Source: Nitrospinia bacterium
GTDB lineage: Bacteria > Nitrospinota > Nitrospinia > Nitrospinales > JAJDAT01
NCBI GenBank assembly: GCA_029261715.1
Contig: JAJDAT010000025.1
Location: forward strand, 372,001 to 436,000
Direction: 5' to 3'
Length of the DNA stretch: 64,000 nt
Shown here: one piece after another, positions 52,650 through 60,485 of the stretch
Numbering within the stretch: position 1 is the stretch's first letter
Layout of the letters: each line of letters begins with the position of its first letter
Program-made: the position numbers and the translations under genes
Notes under the pieces: generated by a model
What the model was told of the DNA's origin: nothing
The model's database searches: none
The model's input: only the letters and a program-made list of their open reading frames with translations

Positions 52650-52997
52650 ATGGACTTAGAAAAAATACGAGAAGAAATTAGACGTGCGGACGTTTCAATA
52701 TCAAATTTAGAAAAAGCTGGTTTGGAAATTGGGGAAGCCATCAAAATGATCAATTCAATCGCTAAACAAACAAATTTGTTGGCATTAAACGCTACTATCG
52801 AAGCGGTGCGCGCCGGTAATGCTGGCAAAGGTTTTGGAGTTGTTGCAAAAGAAGTAAAGGGACTCGCGGACCAAGCCGCAGTTGCGGCGGAAGAAATAAC
52901 CAGGATGATTGGAGAGATCCAAAAGGATACGAAGGAGGTAAAAAATTCGATTGATCAGTTTACGATAGAAATTGAGGAATCAAGTTTTGTAGGATAA
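52650..52997 (+). CDS. Isolated chemoreceptor signalling tip (MCP-like fragment)
   Basis: 115 residues with a CGGAG ribosome binding site and ATG. It has the conserved hairpin tip of methyl-accepting chemotaxis proteins ([20 protein letters not shown] and [20 protein letters not shown]) but no sensor, membrane or HAMP region, and only short flanking helices. It could be the remnant of a receptor or a small soluble module that competes for CheA/CheW. It precedes the sigma-54 activator gene by 211 nt. No other chemotaxis genes are in the window. Confidence 0.75.
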   Translation: MDLEKIREEIRRADVSISNLEKAGLEIGEAIKMINSIAKQTNLLALNATIEAVRAGNAGKGFGVVAKEVKGLADQAAVAAEEITRMIGEIQKDTKEVKNSIDQFTIEIEESSFVG

Positions 52998-53208
52998 ATA
53001 ATTAAATCCAAACGCCATTGTGTTTTTTCATAATTTATCCTTTCCCTACCCTCTGCATACTAAATACCTCTATTTTCTTAGATTAGTTTATCCTTAAATA
53101 TTAAAAGTAAAAGCCGTAATTTTTTATAGATTTATTTAGGAAAATCAGTTTAATATTAATAATTAGCCTTTGGATTTTTGAATTTATAAATATTTTATTA
53201 TTTGATCT

Positions 53209-55041
53209 TTGGTATTTCCTTTGAGCCCTCCAATTGAGACAGAACAATCTTTTCATTCGAAGTTTGACCGTTTTTATCTGAATGAAATTCCATTAAAGGT
53301 CTGCATTATTGATAAAAAAGGGGATATCGTTTTTGTTAATAACGAATGGGAAGATTTTAGTAAAGATCAAATTTCAGATGGGTTGTTAAAAATTTCAAAA
53401 GGACAAAATATTTTTAAAATATTCCGAAAAGCAGGAAAAAAATACAAAAATATTTTAGAAGGAATAACATCAGTTACGAAAGGAACTCTGTCGAAATTAG
53501 TTCAAGAATATCCTTATGAAGTTTCAGGGGACATTTATTGGTATATTTTACAGGCGATTCCTTTGGAAGAGTCATCAGATCATTTTATAATTTTTAATGT
53601 AGATATCACTCCTCAAAAACAAGCAGGAAATATTACCGGCATTTTAGGGCAAATTTTAGATAGTTCATTTAACGAAATATATGTTTTTGATTCAAAAGGT
53701 TCCAAGTTTTTGCAAGTAAGTGTGGGGGCGCAGAAAAACTTAGGATATGAGCAGAATGAAATGGATCAATTAATTCCTTTGGAAATTTTTTCAGAATTTT
53801 CATTAAACGCCTTCAAGAAAAAGCTCAAGCCACTTACCGAGGGTATAGAAGAATCCAATATTTTTGAAACAAGCTTTAAGCGTAAAAATGGAACTTTTTA
53901 CCCTGTTGAAGTTCGATTGCAATTATCTAAATTAACCTCCCCTCCTGTTTTTATTGCTGTAGCCAACGATATTACTGAAAAAAAGAAAAGCTTTGAGGAG
54001 ATTCAAGTTCTTAGACGTCGATTAGAGGCGGAAAATAAATTTTTAAAAGAAGAAGTTAGAGATTTTTTAAGTAATGACCTCGTAGGAGAAAGTCCCGAAA
54101 TAAATAAAGTTAAGGACCAAATTGATTTGGTTGCAGACACCGACGCTCCTGTTTTGATTCAAGGAGAAACAGGTACTGGAAAAGAATTAATTGCTCGAAC
54201 AATTCATGAGAACAGTCGCAGAAAAAACAAAGCGCTCGTAAAGGTTAATTGTCCTGCTATTCCCAGAGAATTATTTGAAAGTGAATTTTTTGGTCATATA
54301 AAAGGCTCTTTTACGGGAGCCGTAACAGATCGAATTGGCCGTTTTCAGCTAGCTCACAATGGCACTCTTTTCTTAGATGAAATTACTGAGATTCCCCTGG
54401 ATTTACAAAGCAAACTTCTTAGGGTTTTACAGGAGGGGCAATTTGAAAGGGTGGGAGATAGCGACACTCGGGCGGTAGACGTCCGTGTTGTTGCCGCAAC
54501 TAATAGAGATTTGAAAAAAGAAATCAAAGCTGGTCGATTTCGGGAAGATTTATATTATAGATTGAATGTTTTTCATATTTTTGCTCCACCCTTAAGACAA
54601 CGAAAAAATGATATTAAACCTCTAATACATTATTTTATTGAAAAAAGCTGCGACAAATATCGTGTTCCTAATATAGTACCTAGCCAAAAAGATTGGAATA
54701 AGCTCCTTGATTATCCTTGGCCAGGAAATGTTAGGGAAATGCAAAATATGATAGAAAGAGTGTTAATTCTTTGTCGTAAAAGCCCTCTCAACTTCTCTCA
54801 GGTGTTAGACGAACTTCTATTTTCCTTGGACGAAGAATTTCCTCAAATACCAGAGCGAGAGAAATTTCCAATCGCTAAGGAAGAGGAGCAAAAGGAATTA
54901 AGTCGAAGCAATATTTTGAAAGCTCTTGAAGCGACTAATTGGAAGATTTCAGGTCCTCGTGGAGCAGCCCAAATGTTGGGCGTTAAACAAAGCACACTTT
55001 GGCATCGCGTAAAAAAACTTGGTCTTGCAAAGCCTAGCTAA
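53209..55041 (+). CDS. Sigma-54-dependent transcriptional activator with two PAS domains
   Basis: 610 residues. Two N-terminal PAS-like domains (about 20-135 and 145-260), a coiled coil, an AAA+ domain (about 295-530) and a C-terminal Fis-type helix-turn-helix (GAAQMLGVKQSTLWHRVKKL). Walker A GETGTGKE, Walker B GTLFLDEI and the arginine finger region FREDLYYRLNVF are present. The sigma-54 contact loop reads GSFTGA, not GAFTGA. No ATG: the start appears to be TTG at 53209 or 53221 without a clear ribosome binding site. The PAS domains suggest a redox or small-ligand signal. Confidence 0.88.
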   Translation: MVFPLSPPIETEQSFHSKFDRFYLNEIPLKVCIIDKKGDIVFVNNEWEDFSKDQISDGLLKISKGQNIFKIFRKAGKKYKNILEGITSVTKGTLSKLVQEYPYEVSGDIYWYILQAIPLEESSDHFIIFNVDITPQKQAGNITGILGQILDSSFNEIYVFDSKGSKFLQVSVGAQKNLGYEQNEMDQLIPLEIFSEFSLNAFKKKLKPLTEGIEESNIFETSFKRKNGTFYPVEVRLQLSKLTSPPVFIAVANDITEKKKSFEEIQVLRRRLEAENKFLKEEVRDFLSNDLVGESPEINKVKDQIDLVADTDAPVLIQGETGTGKELIARTIHENSRRKNKALVKVNCPAIPRELFESEFFGHIKGSFTGAVTDRIGRFQLAHNGTLFLDEITEIPLDLQSKLLRVLQEGQFERVGDSDTRAVDVRVVAATNRDLKKEIKAGRFREDLYYRLNVFHIFAPPLRQRKNDIKPLIHYFIEKSCDKYRVPNIVPSQKDWNKLLDYPWPGNVREMQNMIERVLILCRKSPLNFSQVLDELLFSLDEEFPQIPEREKFPIAKEEEQKELSRSNILKALEATNWKISGPRGAAQMLGVKQSTLWHRVKKLGLAKPS

Positions 55042-55308
55042 ATAGAAAATACATTTAGTCACTCCTTCTTCTCCTTTTTCCCGCCCTATTTTTTTAGTAG
55101 TTCTTTTCCGCTTGTATAAAAAAAATTTTAAAAAATTCAAAATTTTTTTACCCCCCTTGAAATCATAACCTTTTGAAATTAAATAGTTTTTCTATGTTTC
55201 GAATCAAAAGGTTTTGGCGCCGAAAATGAATAGAAGTATAGAGAAAATTTTAATACAAAAAATCATTTAACAGCTTCGAAAGAAATTGTTTTGATTGTAG
55301 GAGGTCTA

Positions 55309-55803
55309 TTGAACGGCACTGTGAAATCAAAAAAAAGGTTTTTGCCCGTAAATTTAGCTAATATCATTGAGAGTATAATTGAGCAATATAGAATATCCGA
55401 TCCTCATTACAACGCTTTTTTTAAAATGGAAATGTTGCCAATTATACAAGGTGATGGAAAAATGTTGCGCGTTTTATTTGACGAACTAATTTCAAATGCA
55501 TTGAAATTTAAACGAGAGAACGTTCGCTCTATCGTCGATATTTTTGGTCAAAAAGAAAAAAATAATATTTGGAGGATTTCCATTTTTGATAACGGTATAG
55601 GATTTGATCAAAAAATTTTGGCAAGAATTTTTCGAACGTCGTCAATTAAAAATAAAGTTGTAGGAAGTAAGATAGAAGGCAAAGGATTAAAAATTTGCAA
55701 AGAGATTGTTGATTACCACAATGGAAGCATCTACGGAAAAAGTATTATTGGTCAAGGAGCTAAATTTACAATTAGGCTTCCAGAGAAGCAATGTCACGAG
55801 TGA
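55309..55803 (+). CDS. Orphan HATPase domain (histidine-kinase-like) without phospho-acceptor His domain
   Basis: 164 residues from a TTG at 55309, with AGGAGGT 5-6 nt upstream; an earlier TTG at 55291 would include that site. The N box is ELISNALKF, the G1 box DNGIGFD, and the G2 box GKGLKICKEIVDYHNG; GQGAKFTIRLP follows. No HisKA helix with His, no sensor. It could be a receptor-partnered ATPase or the remnant of a kinase whose 5' part was lost. It lies between the sigma-54 activator and the TPR gene. Confidence 0.75.
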   Translation: MNGTVKSKKRFLPVNLANIIESIIEQYRISDPHYNAFFKMEMLPIIQGDGKMLRVLFDELISNALKFKRENVRSIVDIFGQKEKNNIWRISIFDNGIGFDQKILARIFRTSSIKNKVVGSKIEGKGLKICKEIVDYHNGSIYGKSIIGQGAKFTIRLPEKQCHE

Positions 55804-55835
55804 TATAAATAAAAAACTACTTTGAAGAAAAATTC

Positions 55836-56705
55836 ATGAAAATTAAAATACAATATCTAAAGAGTTTCCAAAAAAAAATAAAACGATTCATATTGTCTGG
55901 ACTTCCTTTAGTTTTGTTTTTCACTCTATTTTTGGGAAATGGATTTTCCCAGGAAGGCTCAACTCCTTTATTGAAAAAGAAAGTTCAACAAAGCCCTGAG
56001 GAAATCCAAACTTATTTCAACCAAGGCCGTGAGTTTGAGATTAACGGTAAACTTTTAGAGGCTGAAAGAACGTTTAAAGAAATTCTGAGGCTAAATCCAA
56101 AATTTCATAAAGCATATATACAATTAGGAATGCTTTACCAGAAGCAAAAAAGATTTGGGGATGCTGTTGTTGAATTCAAAAAAGCATTGGAGATTGAACC
56201 AAGCTCGATTGCTCATAAAAATTTAGGTATTGCCTTCACTAAATTAGGAAAGAACAGAAAAGCTGTTAAAGAATTTGAAGCCGTTATTGAGATGAATCCA
56301 AATTCGGAAGATATCCATTTTCTACTTGGAAAAGTCCTTTTCAATAATAAGTTGGATAATCATCAAAGAGTTATTGAAGAATTTAAAAAAGCTTTGAAGG
56401 CAAATCCTCAGCGTTGGGAGGCTAGTTTTGCTTTAGGTTTAGTATACAAGTCTCAAAAGTTATTCAAAGATGCTATTTCGCATTTTTCAAAAGTTGTCGC
56501 TATAAGACCTAGTTTTGCAGATGCTCATTATCAGTTAGGTCATATGTACATAGCGATTAAAGATGGGAAAGCAGCGATTACTCATTTACTAAAAGCTGAA
56601 GAACTATATATAAGAAACAAAAATAAACAAAAAGTTGAACAGACTAAAAAATATCTAAAAAAATTATTTAAGAAATATAATTATAAACGTAGTGATTTTA
56701 GTTAA
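55836..56705 (+). CDS. Exported or anchored TPR protein
   Basis: 289 residues. N-terminal basic region and hydrophobic segment (about 17-38, ILSGLPLVLFFTLFLGNGF), then six TPR units from about 55 to 265 (AERTFKEILRLNPKFHKAYI, AVVEFKKALEIEPSSIAHKN, AVKEFEAVIEMNPNSEDIHF and others). Likely periplasmic or membrane-bound protein-protein interaction. ATG at 55836 after weak GAAG. It may be co-transcribed with the HATPase gene. Confidence 0.8.
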   Translation: MKIKIQYLKSFQKKIKRFILSGLPLVLFFTLFLGNGFSQEGSTPLLKKKVQQSPEEIQTYFNQGREFEINGKLLEAERTFKEILRLNPKFHKAYIQLGMLYQKQKRFGDAVVEFKKALEIEPSSIAHKNLGIAFTKLGKNRKAVKEFEAVIEMNPNSEDIHFLLGKVLFNNKLDNHQRVIEEFKKALKANPQRWEASFALGLVYKSQKLFKDAISHFSKVVAIRPSFADAHYQLGHMYIAIKDGKAAITHLLKAEELYIRNKNKQKVEQTKKYLKKLFKKYNYKRSDFS

Positions 56706-56858
56706 AGGCTCCTTGAGTTTGTACCATACTTTTCTATTGGATCGAATTTTACCTATAAATAGGAAATTAAGAAGGTAATAAGAATCAAATAGTCCTGTCG
56801 GGAAATTGGCTAAAAAAAGTCCCAAACCTCAAATAAGACAAAGAATATGGTGAAATAG

Positions 56859-57101
56859 ATGATTCCAAAAGCAAAATGCATCAAGAAAGGAATGGGAGAT
56901 CGTTTAAGGGAATGGCGCAAAAATCAGGGCCTCACTCTAATACAACTAAGTGCAAAAATAGATACTAGCCCTGGTCCATTATCAGAGATTGAAAACAGTA
57001 AAGGCCTTCCATCACTAGAAACCATTGCAAGTTTCTATAAAAACACCAACATAAATATCATGTGGTTACTTTTCAAAGAAGGCCAAATGACAAGGAAGTA
57101 G
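56859..57101 (+). CDS. XRE-family HTH protein
   Basis: 80 residues. Helix-turn-helix of the Cro/CI type (about 12-68): GDRLREWRKNQGLTLIQLSA, KIDTSPGPLSEIENSKGLPS, LETIASFYKNTNINIMWLL. A small solo regulator, such as those near the ends of mobile elements. 440 nt upstream of att copy 3, which would suit control of excision or of the cargo (inference). Confidence 0.8.
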   Translation: MIPKAKCIKKGMGDRLREWRKNQGLTLIQLSAKIDTSPGPLSEIENSKGLPSLETIASFYKNTNINIMWLLFKEGQMTRK

Positions 57102-57191
57102 TTTTTTCTAAGATTTATTAATGTAAAGAAAATCTGAGCGTCGAAAATGAATACCTTTCAAAACTCAGTTGATATTTACTCAGCAGGCCGA

Positions 57192-57208
57192 TTGATAAAA
57201 CCTTGATA
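57192..57208 (+). repeat. TTGATNAAACCTTGATA repeat, copy 2
   Basis: TTGATAAAACCTTGATA, identical to 36162-36178, about 350 nt before att copy 3. Confidence 0.55.
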
Positions 57209-57404
57209 GAAATTTCCTCCAGTGACAGAACTAATGAACTCAGCACCAAAAAGAACTTTAAAATTATAAGTTAATGTTTACTCCTCCAAATAGTTTACCA
57301 AATTTGAGAACAGGGGGTGGTGGCAGGTTAATAATAAAATACGTATCGATTTCACGTGAGGACAACAAAAACTCCTTACGTTACCCGCTACACAACCGAA
57401 AAAA

Positions 57405-57431
57405 TTGGCGGGAATTTGGCGGGCGTTTTTT
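57405..57431 (+). promoter_or_regulatory. Putative integrase arm site of a second specificity
   Basis: TGGCGGGAATT-TGGCGGGCG-TTTTTT, 11-nt period, 140 nt before att copy 3. The spacing and period match the TGGTCCAC arms of the other units, but the sequence differs. Confidence 0.5.
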
Positions 57432-57544
57432 GATCAAAAAAGCAGTTAGACCCCGTAAGAGCATTTAGAGTTAAGCCTGAATTTACAACCGATTAAAGGA
57501 GGATGCCGTACCGGTTGTTAGTGGTTAGGTGTTATAAATCCAGG

Positions 57545-57585
57545 CTCTCACGCCGGTAACAGGGGTTCGATTCCCCTTGGGGCTA
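57545..57585 (+). repeat. att repeat 3 (displaced tRNA-Glu 3' end)
   Basis: Exact 41-nt match to 31970-32010, preceded by ATAAATCCAGG, which does not match the tRNA 5' half. The sequence after it (TATTTTTCAATGG...) matches that after the functional tRNA, showing that a new unit begins here. Confidence 0.9.
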
Positions 57586-57622
57586 TATTTTTCAATGGTT
57601 TGCGATATTGGATTTCCGATTG

Positions 57623-57635
57623 AAGTGGACCATTC
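57623..57635 (+). promoter_or_regulatory. Putative integrase arm site, left end of unit 2
   Basis: AAGTGGACCATTC, identical to 32048-32060, 38 nt after the att repeat. Confidence 0.6.
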
Positions 57636-57875
57636 TTCCAATATAATCGATTAAAATATATTTTCCTTTCACTATAAATAATTGAATTAAAGCACTTTAG
57701 TTAAACTTTTGTAATCCAATAATATGGAAGTTTCTGCAAAATAGGCCGGAAACAAATTATATTTCAATTTTGTATATTCTGATTATTTATCATTGGGTTC
57801 ACGGTTTGATAACTGGAAAACCCGTCAATTAAATTAGGAAGTTACAGTTTTCCCTAAAAGTCATTTTCCCCGCCC

Positions 57876-57892
57876 TTGATCAAACCTTGATA
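57876..57892 (+). repeat. TTGATNAAACCTTGATA repeat, copy 3
   Basis: TTGATCAAACCTTGATA, one base different from the copies at 36162 and 57192. The region 57893-58593 around it contains no gene that I can support. Confidence 0.5.
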
Positions 57893-58593
57893 GGATTTTT
57901 TTTACAAAGTTTATTGTCAGCCATTTTACTAAAAAAAATCTATTAAATTTTTATTTTGAAATCCAAATTTAATAAGCAATGTGGTTGCTTATCCTACTTG
58001 ATAAAGAGACTTTACCAGGTTTATTGAGAGCATAATCTTAAATCAAATTTTTACTAGAGCTTTGAAGCTGTGATAATGAAAGGCTACTGTTTCAATTCTT
58101 TAAGCTCTTTGAAATTATTAGATGAAAATCAAATAATTTTCGTGTTTATAAGAAAATTTAATATACTAAATATTATTATTGTGAGGATTATTAAGTGATT
58201 TTAAGGGATCGATATTTCCCTTTTATCAAACTGAAGTAATGGGAAATGTAAATTAACTTCCAAATATTTTTTTTAAAATAGATTGCGGGAAAGTACTAGT
58301 AGAGGCCTGTTGTAGCGGGGTCAAAATGGATCTCATTAACTAATACTCAATCAGCTTTATAAGCAAGTTAGCCTTAAGAAAAGTTTTGACAAGTATATGA
58401 AACGGTGGTTGTGCTGATAACAGAGCTCGGATAAGCTAAACTTAGTAGAAGGGGTTATAAGATTCCTACGCGAGAACTGGGCAGTGATGCTTTATCTGAT
58501 CCCAAATAAGACAAAACACAACCCTTGCAATAAGTCGGCTTTTCTCGAAGTCGGATCTACTAACACCTAACGAATACTACAATCAGTAAACTT

Positions 58594-59610
58594 ATGAAAC
58601 TGCCTTGCCAAAACATAAAATGTGGAAAACCATTAATAATTAAAGAATTTCTACCAGAAATAATGGATGTAAGAAATATAATCGTCCAAAAAAAATGCGG
58701 TTGGTGTGGACAAGAAAATGAAATCAATACCCGAAACCATTTTGCTTTAATGAGCGAGTACGCAAAAAAATGCCACCAAATACAGACCGACTACAACGTG
58801 AGAGTCGAAGCATGGATTGAACAAGGTAGCGAAGAAACACCCAGCGTGAATGAAGGGGTTTGCCATGCTCTTACCAGGCATTGGCTTAAGCTAGAGAAGA
58901 GACAAGATTATTTAACATTCGAAATTCTTTACCCCACCTGGTCTGATGGCGCACTCGTAGCAAATACGATAAGTCCTTCGCTAATCCAAAAACAGAAGCG
59001 ATATGAAGATGTATTTACGGAACATAGAGAAAAAATGGAAGTTTTTAATAAACTCGATCAAACAAATATGAATATGATAGATAAAACAGATAACATGATT
59101 GGTAGAGGTATATATAATGTTAAAAATCTAGATAAAACGAAAGACTTGAAAAACCAAACCTTTACTCTAGGACCGAGAGTAACATTTCAAGAATTGAAAA
59201 AAGAAAAAGAGATGCTGACCCAGAAATGGGAACAACAAAAGAAAATTAGTAATGATATGTACTGGGATAAACCGGTTGAAGAGGCTGATGGGGTGAGATT
59301 ACATTACAAACAAGGAACCACTATAAGAAAGCCATCCGACTTCGCTGAATTAATCGCACAAGCTCCTACGATAGCCAAAAAAGAGATAGAAACAAATGAG
59401 ATATTAACCTTTTTTCTTATGATCCCAAAACACGTGATGGGGTTGAGTATAACTATTGATGGCCGATATAGATTTATGGACGCAAATTCTGGGGTGTGGG
59501 TAGCAGGGACTCAACCAAATGATTTCTTGAGTGCTTACTATAAGAATACCTATGGGCAGTACTTCGGGATAGAAATGGAAATCGACTACATGCCGGCAGA
59601 AGTGATATGA
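58594..59610 (+). CDS. Cargo protein with Cys-His-Asp pattern of the YopT/C58 cysteine peptidase family
   Basis: 338 residues, no signal peptide. N-terminal zinc-ribbon-like Cys5, Cys10, Cys35 and Cys38 (KCGWCGQ). Cys90 lies in NEGVCHALTRHWL, like the GxCxxL...W nucleophile motif of C58 peptidases. His280 (IPKHVMGLSI) and Asp296 (YRFMDANSGVW) are 16 residues apart, the same spacing I recall for the His and Asp of YopT. The middle (130-230) is charged and helical. A papain-like protease or acyltransferase role is likely but unproven. Ends 20 nt before the right arm of unit 2. No clear ribosome binding site. Confidence 0.65.
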   Translation: MKLPCQNIKCGKPLIIKEFLPEIMDVRNIIVQKKCGWCGQENEINTRNHFALMSEYAKKCHQIQTDYNVRVEAWIEQGSEETPSVNEGVCHALTRHWLKLEKRQDYLTFEILYPTWSDGALVANTISPSLIQKQKRYEDVFTEHREKMEVFNKLDQTNMNMIDKTDNMIGRGIYNVKNLDKTKDLKNQTFTLGPRVTFQELKKEKEMLTQKWEQQKKISNDMYWDKPVEEADGVRLHYKQGTTIRKPSDFAELIAQAPTIAKKEIETNEILTFFLMIPKHVMGLSITIDGRYRFMDANSGVWVAGTQPNDFLSAYYKNTYGQYFGIEMEIDYMPAEVI

Positions 59611-59630
59611 GAAATAAAAAAATATACAAA

Positions 59631-59655
59631 AATGGTCCACTTTTGGTCCACTTTT
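59631..59655 (+). promoter_or_regulatory. Putative integrase arm site, right end of unit 2
   Basis: AATGGTCCACTTTTGGTCCA followed by CTTTT, 11-nt period, 140 nt before att copy 4. Followed by conserved GAGTTA and GAAGGGTAATCGTTTGTGAG. Confidence 0.6.
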
Positions 59656-59770
59656 CCCACCAAAATAACTCCACTCTTCAACCGGAGTGGCTTTAGTAAC
59701 TCACTCAAACCAAAAGAGTTATAGAAGCAGAAGGGTAATCGTTTGTGAGTTGATAAATCCTGTTGCCTCG

Positions 59771-59811
59771 CTCTCACGCCGGTAACAGGGGTTCGATTCC
59801 CCTTGGGGCTA
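59771..59811 (+). repeat. att repeat 4 (displaced tRNA-Glu 3' end)
   Basis: Exact 41-nt match to 31970-32010, preceded by the same CTGTTGCCTCG as copy 2. Its last three bases (CTA) form the TAG stop codon of the minus-strand toxin gene that follows. Confidence 0.9.
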
Positions 59812-60066
59812 TTCTCTTAGTAGCTTATCGTATTCGGCGTGAGTTCCAATCCAAAACCATAATAGTCCTTCATCAACCTCCACCGCTAAAGAACGATATT
59901 TTACGCCGACTCTTACGGAAGTGTACTGATTTACAGTTTTAAGATGTAATGATGGGTGGCGAGGGCTTTTTTTAAGAAGAGTAAAGTTTTTGTCCGCTAA
60001 ATTTTGGATATGTTTCGGAAGCTTTTCATAAAGCTCCCAAAAGGAAGGACTCGCATAATACTTCAT
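59809..60066 (-). CDS. RelE/ParE-family toxin
   Basis: 85 residues: a ParE/RelE fold with LYEKLPKHIQNLADKNFTLL, then SLHLKTVNQY and the C-terminal strands RVGVKYRSLAVEVDEGLLWF and WIGTHAEYDKLL. It is typical of the toxin half of a type II system (mRNA interferase or gyrase inhibitor; not decidable). The start overlaps the antitoxin stop by 4 nt. The stop codon lies within att repeat 4, so integration and the reading frame are linked. Confidence 0.85.
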   Translation of the reverse strand: MKYYASPSFWELYEKLPKHIQNLADKNFTLLKKSPRHPSLHLKTVNQYTSVRVGVKYRSLAVEVDEGLLWFWIGTHAEYDKLLRE

Positions 60067-60263
60067 AATTCCTTGAAACGATTTTCTTTGAAATCAGCTA
60101 TGGATTTTTTGGCAAGAGCGTCAAGTTTTCCGGTTTTCGTATCCTCTTCAAATTGTTTGTCCCATAGTGCCGCATCAAAATCCTCAAACCATGTCCTGAA
60201 CTGGGCCAGGTCCTTCGGAGGCAAACTCGATATTGCTTGTTCGATTTCGCGAAGTTTTGTCAT
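60063..60263 (-). CDS. Antitoxin of the RelE/ParE pair
   Basis: 66 residues, acidic and helical (TKLREIEQAISSLPPKDLAQ, FRTWFEDFDAALWDKQFEED), with a basic C-terminal helix (AKKSIADFKENRFKEL). It precedes the toxin and overlaps it by 4 nt. It resembles small antitoxins found before ParE-like toxins. The pair lies entirely within the remnant of unit 3. Confidence 0.8.
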   Translation of the reverse strand: MTKLREIEQAISSLPPKDLAQFRTWFEDFDAALWDKQFEEDTKTGKLDALAKKSIADFKENRFKEL

Positions 60264-60389
60264 AGCCTTACCTTATTTTTCATGTTTAAAGCATTTAAAG
60301 TCTTATTGAAACCTGAGTCGCTTTTTCTATTTTAGCAGATACCATAAGTAGGGCAAGCTTTTGATAATTAGGTGCCTGTGGTCAAAACA

Positions 60390-60416
60390 AATGGTCCACT
60401 TTTGGTCCACTTTTTT
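60390..60416 (+). promoter_or_regulatory. Putative arm site of unit 3, its att lost
   Basis: ATGGTCCACTT-TTGGTCCACTTTTTT then CATCAAATAAATTTTGCTAA as in the other right ends, but no att repeat follows. Confidence 0.55.
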
Positions 60417-60485
60417 CATCAAATAAATTTTGCTAATGAATCGAATTACCAAGATTAACTCTCTAGGTTTTAATTAAGCTTACCT

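Larger units (their letters stand above)
35964..57585 (+). mobile_element. Inferred 21.6-kb island segment between att copies 2 and 3
   Basis: Bounded by exact tRNA-Glu 3' repeats. Near its right end, 57405-57431 has a tandem 11-nt-period repeat (TGGCGGGAATT-TGGCGGGCG-TTTTTT) exactly 140 nt before att copy 3. This is the same geometry as in the small units but a different sequence. I found no inverse partner near 35964, so the left end is unproven, and the segment could be a composite or a rearranged chromosomal part. Contents: transporters and gamma-glutamyl-type enzymes (36.2-46.9 kb, minus strand), then AT-rich small exported protein genes and signalling genes (48.1-57.1 kb, plus strand). 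Confidence 0.4.
57586..59811 (+). mobile_element. tRNA-Glu cassette unit 2, cargo C58-like protease candidate, no integrase
   Basis: Bounded by att copies 3 and 4. The left end is collinear with unit 1 for about 170 nt (TATTTTTCAATGG ... AGTGGACCATTC ... ATAGGCCGGAAAC). The right end has TGGTCCACTTTTGGTCCAC at 59631 and, 140 nt on, the att repeat. A TTGATCAAACCTTGATA repeat lies at 57876. A 1-kb region without genes separates the left end from the single cargo gene. Confidence 0.75.

Noticed and set aside
57274-57468. Open frame of 64 codons across the TGGCGGG arm site
   Set aside because: No family, low-quality composition, and it overlaps a repeat better explained as a recombination arm site.
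35923-59811. Possible extra tRNA-Glu genes at 35923, 57545 and 59771
   Set aside because: Only the 3' 41 nt are present; the 5' acceptor and D arm are missing, so no cloverleaf can form.
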